Positions 55,213 to 64,000 of a stretch of 64,000 nucleotides of DNA are shown here, one piece after another. The DNA comes from Evernia prunastri (lineage: Eukaryota > Ascomycota > Lecanoromycetes > Lecanorales > Parmeliaceae). A model generated the notes under the pieces. That model was not told where the DNA came from, did no database searches, and worked only from the letters and a program-made list of their open reading frames with translations. The stretch is taken from positions 63,728 through 127,727 of the forward strand of contig NKYR01000033.1 in NCBI GenBank assembly GCA_003184365.1, given 5' to 3'. Within the stretch, counting starts at the first letter, position 1. Every line of letters starts with the position of its first letter. A program made the translations under genes and the position numbers.

Positions 55213-58140
55213 ATGCCACGACCAGGAAACAAAGCACGAGGTTTAAATCAGCACAACACCCGCCATGAAAACGGCGTCGTCGCCCCAGGCAAGAGAATAA
55301 CAAAGCAGAAGTCGAATGGTCATCTCAATGGGAGCGCCGATGGGACCTCTCATCCCAGGACCTTGCCGGCTTCACCCTCTTCTGCTGCTCGCACGACAGC
55401 GCGGTTGCCTGACACAAGGACGAACGATGAGTCCTCAAATACCCAAGCTGGCTATAAACCCGCGGAGGATAATGAGGAAAGATCGTCGGAGGGTTTGCCC
55501 GACGCTTTAGAGATACCGTCAAGTGGAACCAACTATTCCAACGGCTCCGCCGAGCACGCACATCGCAGGATCGACGTGAATGCCGCGAAGAATCCCATGG
55601 TCCACGACAACGCATGGCACCTCGCTCTCACAATACTTAGATCCTGTCCACTTGGCGACACGCTTTCGATTCTCATCGTCCTTCTCTCCCTCCCTCCAAT
55701 AATGTTGACTCTCACCAACGCTCTGTTTGCGGTGTTGACATTTATTACTCCTACTGGCTCCTCATCTATACCAACCAGCTTTGGCGATATATTCCAAGGT
55801 TCAGGGGGGACTCCTTCGCTGGCCACAATCATCGTAACGGATGTTTTCGGCTTTACTCTGTGGCTGCTTATGTGGGCGCCAGCGCAGACGCTCTGCGTCG
55901 AATTGGCTCAAGCCGTGGTGGCGACACAACTAGGCGGCGGTAATGCGAGTGAGAAGAAGGGCTCGGATCGGACTGCGCTCTGCATGGGGATTGTGACATT
56001 TTCCTATTTGGCCCGTCAGCAGGGATTATCGAAACGTTTATTTGGCTACGACTGGTCCGCAATTCTATCTTCCATACCCTACGTGCCAAGAAGTCCTACG
56101 TGGTATCCTACGAATTATTTCATACCAACTCGCAATACAATTCGCTGGATTGGTATCGGGATTGCACTTCACATAGTAATTCAGGCATTGGTCCACATTG
56201 CCAGGAGATGGATCCAGAAGCGAGAATACTCTCAACCGGTCTCTGCCAACAAGAAAATGGATCCGGAGGCAATAGCGGGCTCTCCAGTCCGTCCCACGGT
56301 CACAACGTCTGCTGAGTCCAGTACTCAGGATGTTTCCGTGGCTCCCGAATCCGCCTCCAAAATCATGTCTGCAAGCACAAAGGAAGCACGAGACAAGATC
56401 TCAAGCGGCAAAAAGAAACGAAAGCAAGGCACCTATGTCCGAAGTCAGCAACCTCTGTGGGCCGCCTTCGCTCATACTAAGATTACGATATTGCGTGAAT
56501 ACGAACAGTCACTTACACATCCGGAAGTCTCGGGAGCCAATGCTGTCGATACGAGGAATCTCGGAAATGCTCCATTTGTTTCTGCAGACGATTGTGTATG
56601 GATCTCGGATGTGCTGCCCACCAGCTTTCGCTTCAACGCAAGCAATTTCACAATGCCTAAGTCAGGTGTTCCTGGTTCTGAAAAGCAGATGATTAGTCCT
56701 AGTGCTGGTATCGACCGTTCGAAGTCCCTTTATGTGCGCATTAATGACACGGATTGGACGTCGACAACTATCGAGGAGACTGCAACGGACGAGAGCGCAG
56801 ATGGGCAGTGGACTGGCGAAGTCTTCGGGCTTTCGCCGTCTTCTAGCTACAAGTGCAGCTTCGTCCGGAGCGAGGATGGTGTGGCAGTTCACTCTGCGAT
56901 AGTCACCACACCACCCTCGCTACCTGCTGAGAACGGTACATCCATGCAATTTCTACTTTGGCAATTTCATTCAGCTAATGTATTACCAGACTGTTCCGTT
57001 TCAGCAGCCCTCCCTGCCCATCGACCACACCGCCCATCGTCACCTACAAGTCCTACGACCACCTTGAAGAACTCAATCGCAGCGTTCGAGTCAAGTCTCA
57101 GCGAGGCTCAAATTCGCCAGAAAAGAGGGAAAAAGGACAACAAGGCAGCGTCTGCGTCCCTCAAGAAGGACATCGAAGTTTTCAGTGCTAAGATTTCTAA
57201 ACTCGGAGGTGAGGACAAAGCTCATCTGAATCGTCACTTGCAGTGGAACCAGCATACCCGGCAAGCGGATGAAGCAGTCGCGTCCCTTTCGGAAGAGATC
57301 GAATCAATGGGTTGCCTTCCGGAAGACGAGATCAGACTCTCTAGGGAAGGGAAAGCCAGCTGGGACGAGGCGAGGACTCATCAGACGGCCACAAGAGACG
57401 ACCTCTTCCGTTGCAAGGAATCTGCGCATCAAGAGAAATCTTCTATCCATGCAGAAGCTACTTCAGCACAGCAGAAAAAGGAGCGCTTACTTACACGAAA
57501 GTCCAAGCTGAATGATCAATACGACAGACTTGAGTCAGCTACAAGCCAGGGCCTCGACGAAAGGGAGCGCAAGAACTCTGAACAAGCTGCAAAAGATGAG
57601 GAGCGCCTTCAGATTGAAAATAGGTCCCTCGATCAATTGGCGCACTACCAACAATCCATACAGGACAGTCGCTATGTGACTCAGCAAACATGGCAACAAG
57701 CGCGATTAGTCGCAGGTGCATTTGATAAGCAGCAAAGGATGAGCACTCCCGATGAAGAACGTCCAATCACCCCCGAGGGCGACCTTCCTGGTACCGTACC
57801 TCATCATGCTGCTGCACCAGCGTTCCGCTTCCCAGCATTTGGCTCTCCAGATCCACCAAATGGCATCCGCAGTCATTCGGGCTCTTTCCGATATAGCGAA
57901 AATCGACCACGCTCAACTTCCATGCTTTCCAGCAACAGCACTTATGCAGACTTCGAAGACCAAGATCCTGCACCACCGATGCCCGCCAGAGCCGTGGAAG
58001 TGATTAGAGAGAGGGGCAGGAAACAGAGTGGAGGCAGTGGCAGTGGTAGTTCTGGTAGTCAGCGTGATCCAGCGAGTCCGGTCGTTGGTAGTGCTGCACT
58101 AATGAGTCCGGGCAAGAGAAGTCCTGTGTGGAATCACTAA
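55213..58140 (+). CDS. acrB: AcrB-type ubiquitination network protein
   Basis: This is a single exon of 975 residues. AcrB of Aspergillus nidulans is a membrane coiled-coil protein linked genetically to the CreB/CreC deubiquitination network and carbon catabolite repression. The plan matches: a disordered basic N-terminus (MPRPGNKARGLNQHNTRHEN), a membrane region at about 135-330 (TLSILIVLLSLPPIMLTLTN, TDVFGFTLWLLMWAPAQTL, WIGIGIALHIVIQALVHIA), a Ser/Thr linker, a segment with WISDVLPTSFRFNASNF, then a long coiled coil at about 610-830 (KDIEVFSAKISKLGGEDKAH onward), and a Pro/Ser-rich C-terminus. The ATG at 55213 lies in GCCACGACC context and is the first in frame. Assignment is by recalled layout. 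Confidence 0.75.
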   Translation: MPRPGNKARGLNQHNTRHENGVVAPGKRITKQKSNGHLNGSADGTSHPRTLPASPSSAARTTARLPDTRTNDESSNTQAGYKPAEDNEERSSEGLPDALEIPSSGTNYSNGSAEHAHRRIDVNAAKNPMVHDNAWHLALTILRSCPLGDTLSILIVLLSLPPIMLTLTNALFAVLTFITPTGSSSIPTSFGDIFQGSGGTPSLATIIVTDVFGFTLWLLMWAPAQTLCVELAQAVVATQLGGGNASEKKGSDRTALCMGIVTFSYLARQQGLSKRLFGYDWSAILSSIPYVPRSPTWYPTNYFIPTRNTIRWIGIGIALHIVIQALVHIARRWIQKREYSQPVSANKKMDPEAIAGSPVRPTVTTSAESSTQDVSVAPESASKIMSASTKEARDKISSGKKKRKQGTYVRSQQPLWAAFAHTKITILREYEQSLTHPEVSGANAVDTRNLGNAPFVSADDCVWISDVLPTSFRFNASNFTMPKSGVPGSEKQMISPSAGIDRSKSLYVRINDTDWTSTTIEETATDESADGQWTGEVFGLSPSSSYKCSFVRSEDGVAVHSAIVTTPPSLPAENGTSMQFLLWQFHSANVLPDCSVSAALPAHRPHRPSSPTSPTTTLKNSIAAFESSLSEAQIRQKRGKKDNKAASASLKKDIEVFSAKISKLGGEDKAHLNRHLQWNQHTRQADEAVASLSEEIESMGCLPEDEIRLSREGKASWDEARTHQTATRDDLFRCKESAHQEKSSIHAEATSAQQKKERLLTRKSKLNDQYDRLESATSQGLDERERKNSEQAAKDEERLQIENRSLDQLAHYQQSIQDSRYVTQQTWQQARLVAGAFDKQQRMSTPDEERPITPEGDLPGTVPHHAAAPAFRFPAFGSPDPPNGIRSHSGSFRYSENRPRSTSMLSSNSTYADFEDQDPAPPMPARAVEVIRERGRKQSGGSGSGSSGSQRDPASPVVGSAALMSPGKRSPVWNH

Positions 58141-58718
58141 GTGTGGGACAAGCCAAGCTATCGCTGTTGTCGTAGGCAGTTGCGGAAGTCAAGCAAGCAG
58201 TCTATCTTCATACCTCCTATGTGCTCCATGTGAACCAGAAAGATGAAATACTAATCGGAGATCAGGTAGCGGTCGGTTGGTAAAAAGGTCCAAAGTATCC
58301 ATTGCCCATATCCCCTCGGTCAGTTGAAAGCGCTGGGTATCGGTCCTCTCCTAAATATCTTGTCCTCCCCTATCAAGTGACATGCTTCTCAAAATACAAT
58401 CTGCAATCCCTAGCATCCTTCAAAGGAGGAATCATTACCCCTTGTACCAATTCTTGCCTCCGAAAAAGATCACTCCCCAATCGACTTGAAACCCATCGTA
58501 TTGATTCTTGCGTACGGAAGGCTTTCTCGCTTCGCTCCTGCCCCGAAAAGATTCCAATCAATTACTCCAACTTTTTTTTGGCGTCTCGCAACATAATGTT
58601 GAACGATTGAAACCTTTTATGATTGCTTCTCATCATGACAACTTAAGACGAGAGTCCTAAGTCAAGGCCTAGGAGTGATTGACTACTTGCTCTTCTATGT
58701 CAATGTGAAGGAAAGAGT
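58141..58718. other. Intergenic, no gene seen
   Basis: About 580 bp with only short frames (58302-58610 has no family). Confidence 0.45.
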
Positions 58719-60152
58719 ATGTCTCCGCTCCTCCAGAAGCGTCGGCCATCGCAATCGCCTGACCTTCCCACCTCATCAAATCAGCGTACCTCCAATCAGT
58801 CGCCTCAGAGCTGGTTTCGTCCAGCGAACAATCGATCTCTGTCAAATCTAGCAAGAACCCAGCATCCTCATCGCGCCCTCGGTTTCTCATCGATAAGGGA
58901 GCTTGCTAGATCCTCCTCACGCCAGACACTTCGCACGCTTCCAGCAACTACGCATCAGCTGCCATACTCTCACGGTTGCTCTCCGCCAAAAGATGGGAGA
59001 CTAAGGCAGCAGCTTCTAACTCAAGATACGCCTCGTGTACCATCTGACCTTCATTTGCACGAATCTCGCGGTTCTAGCGTCGATTCGCTCCCTGCTGATA
59101 AGAGCGGTATCTCCAACGATTCTACGTACGCAACAACACCTTCGCCTGCAAGGCCTCGCGCTTTGCAACTACTCGAATCTAATTCTCCTGTACAACGGAC
59201 GAGTATGGGTAACAAAGCGTCGACCGTGCTCAGGAAACCTATCCCACTTGAGGGCAAGCAGACCTCAACATCAAGCACCCCGGACCTAGAAAAGGGTCTG
59301 GGTCTCTCTACTCAGCAGATGTCTAATGGATCACAACTGTCGAAACCCTTCGCAGGACAGGGCCCGTCCCTTGTGGTCAACATACCGCGGCGGCGCTCTT
59401 CGTTGACCGTACTTCATCTCGACAGCTCCCACTTCGAGACAGCTGACCCTCAGCATCGAGACTTGCAGCATAGATCAAGCACACTCACAGAGCCACGTCG
59501 TCGACCAAGCATTCTCGCAGAGACAACACGGCCCATCACCGCCATTGTGACATCTACGGCCGGCACAACGCCCATAACCCAGGTCCAAAATCGAGAAACG
59601 CTCTCACCAGCATTCCTCTCACCACCATTGCTTTCTCCCCCAATCTCTACCTCTCAGCATTCGTCAGCTTCATCACAAGCGCCTTCCTTTAACTCTCGAG
59701 ACTCAGTGGTACCTGCCTTTATCCACCTTCCAAAAACATTTCCAGACGGTCCGATTCCAGTACCTGCGCCACCGCTGACAGTCACTCATCACAAGTGCTT
59801 CCAATCCCACAGACGCGTCTTGTTGTCGAGGAACAAAGTCAATCCAGTCCCGTGCATGACATGTGGAGAGACCAAGGGCCAAGTGAGATGGAAATGTATA
59901 TGGTGTGCTTTGAGGATCTGTGAGCCGTGCATGGCGGAGTTCGATGCAAAACATAGGAATCTAGAGGCATTACTCGCTTGGCTTGAAAAGAGAAAGGAGG
60001 GAAGCAAAGAGGGCGGGGGCAAGGATGAGGTCCAAAATGTGATCAGGGGAGGAGAACAAAAAGAGATCAAGAGAGAAAACGTGGCGTGCAATAGGGAGTT
60101 GCCAAACTCCGGCACCAAAGCAAGGGCCAAGCTCTTGATAGGACCGCAATGA
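58719..60152 (+). CDS. Disordered protein with C-terminal Cys/His-rich domain
   Basis: This is a single exon of 477 residues. The first 360 residues are Ser/Thr/Pro/Gln-rich and disordered, with SPAFLSPPLLSPPIS-type low complexity. The only folded part is about residues 365-425: THHKCFQSHRRVLLS, then PCMTCGETKGQVRWKCIWCA and LRICEPCMAEFD. The pattern C-x2-C, C-x2-C, C-x2-C with flanking His suits a two-zinc treble-clef or B-box/RING-like fold. A charged helical tail follows (LEALLAWLEKRKEGSKEGGG). I do not recognise a named family. Partner binding through the zinc domain is inference only. Confidence 0.65.
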   Translation: MSPLLQKRRPSQSPDLPTSSNQRTSNQSPQSWFRPANNRSLSNLARTQHPHRALGFSSIRELARSSSRQTLRTLPATTHQLPYSHGCSPPKDGRLRQQLLTQDTPRVPSDLHLHESRGSSVDSLPADKSGISNDSTYATTPSPARPRALQLLESNSPVQRTSMGNKASTVLRKPIPLEGKQTSTSSTPDLEKGLGLSTQQMSNGSQLSKPFAGQGPSLVVNIPRRRSSLTVLHLDSSHFETADPQHRDLQHRSSTLTEPRRRPSILAETTRPITAIVTSTAGTTPITQVQNRETLSPAFLSPPLLSPPISTSQHSSASSQAPSFNSRDSVVPAFIHLPKTFPDGPIPVPAPPLTVTHHKCFQSHRRVLLSRNKVNPVPCMTCGETKGQVRWKCIWCALRICEPCMAEFDAKHRNLEALLAWLEKRKEGSKEGGGKDEVQNVIRGGEQKEIKRENVACNRELPNSGTKARAKLLIGPQ

Positions 60153-60393
60153 GGCAATTGGGATATTTTAGGCTGGTGGGTCAGGTTGATGGAAGGTTGA
60201 TGGAATGTTTATGTACGAATACGTCGCTGGACATTGCATCTTTGTATGAGCATTTAGCGGCATAGGTTTTTGCTGGGCTTCATCTGTCATCGTACAACGA
60301 TCAAGCATTGCGTATGTGCTATCGATATATCAGATAACATAATACTTAGCTTGCACTATCTGCAACCGAATACCTCCAGTGCTTTTGGCACCC

Positions 60394-61648
60394 TCACTTC
60401 TCTCCATCCTTCTTGTCCTCTCCACCCATTAAGCCTCCAACCCACTCTCTATACCGGAAAACCTCCCCCCTCGCACCAGCAACCCCCCCGCCTTTCATCT
60501 CCTTCCCAAAAGCCTTCCTCCCCACAAACCCACCCAGCACCTCCTCCACCTCCCTGGCATTGACCCCCCTCTCCCCCGGATCCGGCGCGGTATGCAGCAG
60601 CGCGTCCTTCAGCTCCCCGACGTCGATCTCCCCGCTGTCGTGATCGTCAAACGCAGCGAACGCATTGACCAGCTCCGTCCGCGACGACAGCGGCGCGAGC
60701 AGAGCCGACAGCGTCGACAGGAACGCGGGCAGCGGCAGCGTCTGCGGCGCCCCGGGCGGGAAGAACTGCGACGTCGCCGTCGCGGATGCGTCCTGGCCTG
60801 TTTGGGTTGTTTCCCTGTGCGTCAGCTTGGGGCTTCGGCCGTCTATTCTGTCTGTCTGTCTGTCTGTCTTGCAATTTGTGACTGGTGACTGGTGGAAGCG
60901 AGTATGTTTGGAGGGGGGGNGGGGGGGGGGAAGGGGCTTTGTACAACGTACCGAGGTTCGTGAGCATGTCCACCACGTCGTCCCTGTTCACCAACCCGTC
61001 GTTGTCCCGGTCCAGGATCTGGAATCCCTCACGCATCTCGCGCACTTGGGCCGCTGGCAATTTCGACAGCGCGTCCCCGTTCACCGTCATCGGCTTCGCT
61101 GTATTGGCATTGAATGATTGTGGCGCGCCGATCGCGGTGGCGGTGCTGCTGCTGGAACTGCGCGTCGGCGAGAGCGGGGGCTCCCGCGCCGTGAGGAGGG
61201 ACGGGGTGAGGCCGCGCGGCGTCCAGCTGCCGGAGGTCGAGGGCGGCGTGGCGGCGCTGCTGTGGAGTTTGTGGGGGGACGAGGCGAGGGGCGTCTGGTG
61301 GGCTTTGGTCGGGGATGTCGTCGGCGTGGGTGTTGTGGGCCGGTTGGCGGGCGAGGGCGAAGGGGAGGAGGGGGATTCCGGGCGGCGGAAGGGGGAGGCG
61401 GGGGATTCGGGGCGTTTGAAGGGGGAGGTGCGTGGGGAGCCGTAGGAGAGTGGGGAGGGTTTGTAGGTGGGTGGGTGTGACTGGGGAAAGGGTTGGATGC
61501 GTTAGCGGTGTATTTATTGTGTGGATGGGGGTTGGGGGGGTGGAGGCGGATACCATGTCGTTCTTGGGGCCCGTTTTGAATATTGTTGGGGAAGAACCTG
61601 ATGCGGAGTCGAGGCTGCTATGACTCTTTTCAAGTCGTCGATGGAAAG
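60394..61648 (-). CDS. Myosin II regulatory light chain-like EF-hand protein
   Basis: Regulatory light chains (Rlc1 in fission yeast) bind the myosin II neck in cytokinesis. Exon 3 is 60394-60797, exon 2 60952-61480, and exon 1 ends at 61554; introns are 60798-60951 (154 nt) and 61481-61553. Junctions read KNDM-SHPPTYKP and TNLG-QDASA. The N-terminal 140 residues are Ser/Pro/Thr-rich with PFKRPESPASPFRRPESPSS repeats, possible phosphosites. EF-hand 1 is intact (FQILDRDNDGLVNRDDVVDM); a second is FAAFDDHDSGEIDVGELKDA. The start was not found: the frame is open back to an acceptor-like CATAG at about 61649, with no in-frame ATG, so an upstream exon is expected. An undetermined base (60920) lies in a G run inside the second intron. 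Confidence 0.78.
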
Positions 61649-63155
61649 CTATGTTCTGTATGTTGAGCCCGATTTGGCAAGAAAGTAAACAGACCTTCTA
61701 GGGTTTGCCAAGCACGCGTCTATGCTCTAGCGCAGCCGCGATACGAATTTCTTACCTTAAAGCTGTCTACGAGTATTACTATTCTCTTCTTCATTTCGTT
61801 CTAACTACCCTTCTACCTAGACGCCGAATACAACTACTGTACATGGTAGAGGAAGTACTACTGCCAAGCCCACTATCTCGGTAGGGCTGACTGCCACTAC
61901 TTCCCAACACCACCGACAACCAACAATCCTTCACCAAACTATTTTTCTACAACCGATCGCTTCTCCTCAGCAATCATCACTCCTTTTTCGCCGTCCTTAG
62001 TATCCTTCCGACGCACTCACCGATACATAAGCTGATAGAAGACGGAGCTACATTAAGAGACCCACCTCACATCAAATCTCACCCCAAGTCGTGAGTCGTA
62101 TAATGACGTGTTACCTGATTATTCTGTCAAAATTTCTCATATGGTGTGGATAATCTACCAGATCATACCCCTGAAAAATGGCAATCTACCAAATCATACC
62201 CTTGTGGGCTATGGAAATGTAAGGATTCTATTTTTGGGGTATGAATTTGTAATTTACCCTTTTAAATCTTCTCATGTTATTGAATGCTGCCTGGAACTGA
62301 CAAACAAAGATTGATTAGCTCGCGCAGTGGCGAGATGCATGCATCGCCTGCACATCAGTACGTATCATGCAGAGTTCTCGGGGAGAAGAATGAGCCGCGG
62401 CGTGCAAGGCTGAGTGCTGATCGTCGACTGTTCGGGCACTTATTGTTGTATCAGGCCGTGGCGCATCACGGAAATGAGAGGTAATGGCTGGTCTTCGAGA
62501 CGAGTTCAAAGCCCCTCGCTCGATCGGCTTCATTATCCGTTCTCTGCAAAGCGAACATGTCCGGTCTTATGCAATATCGCGAATATCTGCGGATTGCAGA
62601 TCGCCATGGGAATGAAAGCGAAACCTGCATTGTCAATGTCTTCAGACCTTGTAGCGGCTAGCCCTTAGCCTCACCTTTTTGCAAGAAATCTTGAGGAATC
62701 ATGCATATCACGCAACGATAGTTGATGAGGTGGTCCTCGGCGATCGAGTAAAAGCTGCAGCGAGGCTGTGAATGCTGTGATTGGCGCCCAAATGACTTTG
62801 AAATGGACGTTGGTCCATAGCCAGCCTCGCCAGTCGGAAAAACTGCCTTGCAGCGCATGAAAATGTGATTTTGCGGCGTATACTGCTGGGAGTATTGCGT
62901 TATGCGTATCATGCCTCCGCCATCCAAGTTTCCACTGATTCACTGCACTGCGTATTCGGTTCGAGATCGGCGCTTCGAGCTGAGTGCGGGGTCCGGTTAT
63001 GGGAAATGGTTCAGCTCGATTCTGCTTCGGGTGCACTCTTTGAATTTTTCTCACTTAACTCTTTCTTTAATCATATTCTCTTTCTACTATCCTCCGCTGC
63101 TAGCTTTTAGGTCTGCTCTCACATTTGCTGTCTATCAAACGGTTCATGATCGGCA
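61649..63155. other. Intergenic about 1.5 kb; first exon of the light-chain gene may lie here
   Basis: On the minus strand, an ATG at about 61800 begins MKKRIVILVDSFK and ends in AAG|GTAAGA. It is a possible but unproven first exon. Otherwise no gene was seen. A short repeated motif at 62152-62260 is listed separately. Confidence 0.35.
62152..62260. repeat. Three copies of a 20-nt motif, one inverted
   Basis: AATCTACCAGATCATACCC (62152) and AATCTACCAAATCATACCC (62183) are direct copies 31 bp apart. About 62234-62260 carries a looser inverted version (GGGGTATGAATTTGTAATTT). This arrangement resembles a small decayed element. Confidence 0.5.
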
Positions 63156-64000
63156 ATGCAGGAGCCACAGGAATCCGATGAGGTTCTAGCATCGAGACGT
63201 TCATCACTAAGTGGCAATTCTTCAGCGATCCCCTCAATTTCTGGAGAGACAGACTCGTCTCTTAGAGAGACTCCTAGTGACTCTCCCGATACATCCAAGT
63301 TACTGCCATCCCGTTGCGGTTGTCCTGCAAGTTGTGCATCGGTCCTCGGAGACAGGTCTCGTGACAGGTGGAGTCACGAATCTCTGCTCGAAGGTTTTAA
63401 CTACCCTGAAGTGCGGGCTATCCAGAAAATCAAAGAGGAGCGGAAAAGGCCAAGAAAAGCGCGAGAACTCCAAAGACACAGATTAGGGCTCTGGCTTGTT
63501 CTCGTATACTCTGTCTCGACAATCTTCACATGGACAATCACTTGTGTGCTATGCTACAGACCGGTGACTCTTCCCACCTATTACGACCCGGGGTCGGATT
63601 ATACGAGAGCACAATACGATAGCAATGACCGCTGGAGACGGTTGACTAGAGTGACATCGGCTCTTGTAGGTTCCGTTACGATCCCTGTTACCTCTGCAGT
63701 ATGTGCCAAAGCTGCTGTCGTCTATTGTCAAAAGCATTCCTATCGACGTAATCAGATGATAACTATGCGCCAAATGATAGCACTTGCAGACAAGGGCTGG
63801 TCTGACATACAAATATTGCTCGATATAATGCGACCCAGTACTAGCCGCCGGACAAGAAGCACCTTGTTGATTATATCATGTCTGCTTTGTGGCCTCGGTA
63901 AGAACACGTGTCTCTGGCTTTTCGTGGATGCTAAGAAGCCCATATACAGGTATTGCTATTCCGTCACTACAGGAAGCCTTGGTCCAGACGATCCATGTGC
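63156..64000 (+). CDS. Fungal multi-pass membrane protein, truncated by window end
   Basis: Exon 1 is 63156-63897 and exon 2 starts at 63950. Intron 63898-63949 (52 nt, GTAAGA...ATACAG) joins SCLLCGLG to IAIPSLQEALVQTI in phase. About 264 residues are visible and the frame is open at the edge. The N-terminus is disordered and Ser-rich (MQEPQESDEVLASRRSSLSG). A basic helix (IKEERKRPRKARELQRHR) precedes helix 1 (LGLWLVLVYSVSTIFTWTI). Helix 2 is ALVGSVTIPVTSAVCAKAA and helix 3 spans the splice junction. The loop has YYDPGSDYTRAQYDSNDRWR. It resembles large fungal membrane proteins of unknown function. Unspliced, the frame also stays open to the window end. Confidence 0.7.
   Translation, partial: MQEPQESDEVLASRRSSLSGNSSAIPSISGETDSSLRETPSDSPDTSKLLPSRCGCPASCASVLGDRSRDRWSHESLLEGFNYPEVRAIQKIKEERKRPRKARELQRHRLGLWLVLVYSVSTIFTWTITCVLCYRPVTLPTYYDPGSDYTRAQYDSNDRWRRLTRVTSALVGSVTIPVTSAVCAKAAVVYCQKHSYRRNQMITMRQMIALADKGWSDIQILLDIMRPSTSRRTRSTLLIISCLLCGLGKNTCLWLFVDAKKPIYRYCYSVTTGSLGPDDPC

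Noticed and set aside
60592..61556. Long plus- and minus-strand frames across the light-chain gene
   Set aside because: High G+C removes stops in all frames; only the EF-hand frame has family motifs and consistent splice sites.

Overview
The window is a piece of nuclear genome from a filamentous ascomycete (Pezizomycotina). The evidence is the many short introns of about 47 to 170 nt with GTNNGT donors and CTAAC or CTGAC branch sites, a NUC-1/PHO4-type bHLH regulator, an AcrB-type protein, and several fungus-specific membrane proteins. The class is uncertain; Leotiomycetes is a guess. There is no operon logic. Most genes are conserved single-copy housekeeping genes, separated by gene-poor stretches of 0.6 to 4.4 kb.

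Layout. 1-1915: 3' part of the splicing factor CWC22 (+). 2690-6098: BCAS3-domain protein (+). 6.1-9.3 kb: gene-poor, with a possible copia-type LTR fragment. 9427-10659: GPI-anchored surface protein (+). 11753-13894: phosphate regulator of the NUC-1 type (-). 13.9-18.2 kb: gene-poor. 18262-20491: Hsp90 (-) with a heat-shock-element-like promoter. 20.9-24.3 kb: a rearranged island with two tandem duplications, a dispersed repeat and several doubtful small ORFs, one ending in a degenerate GATA-like finger. 24373-26736: septin-like GTPase with a membrane tail and a GC-AG intron (-). 27542-29584: G3BP/Nxt3-type NTF2-RRM protein (-). 30695-31364: small conserved protein (-). 32564-34264: TPR-like protein (+). 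34429-35236: kinetochore protein Nnf1 (-). 35898-36986: SprT-like gene whose metal-binding motif is lost (+). 37400-38198: unknown small protein (+). 38794-40748: FACT subunit Pob3 (-). 41341-42300: four-helix membrane protein (-). 43365-44480: GT92-type glycosyltransferase (-). 46541-49177: cytochrome b561-like membrane protein (+). 49367-50622: hotdog thioesterase with a 9-nt microexon (+). 51533-54613: large fungal membrane protein (+). 55213-58140: AcrB-type protein (+). 58719-60152: Cys-rich-domain protein (+). 60394-61.6 kb: myosin regulatory light chain (-). 63156-64000: fungal membrane protein that runs off the window (+).

Exon structures were worked out by eye from splice consensus, reading frame and family conservation; where phase decided the junction this is stated. 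No tRNA, rRNA, CRISPR or intact transposon was seen. The most unusual items are the pseudo-SprT gene, the small duplicated island at 20.9-24.3 kb (where the last codons of a zinc-finger-like ORF are duplicated), the 32-bp-arm hairpin at 46.04 kb, the GC-AG intron, and the 9-nt microexon.
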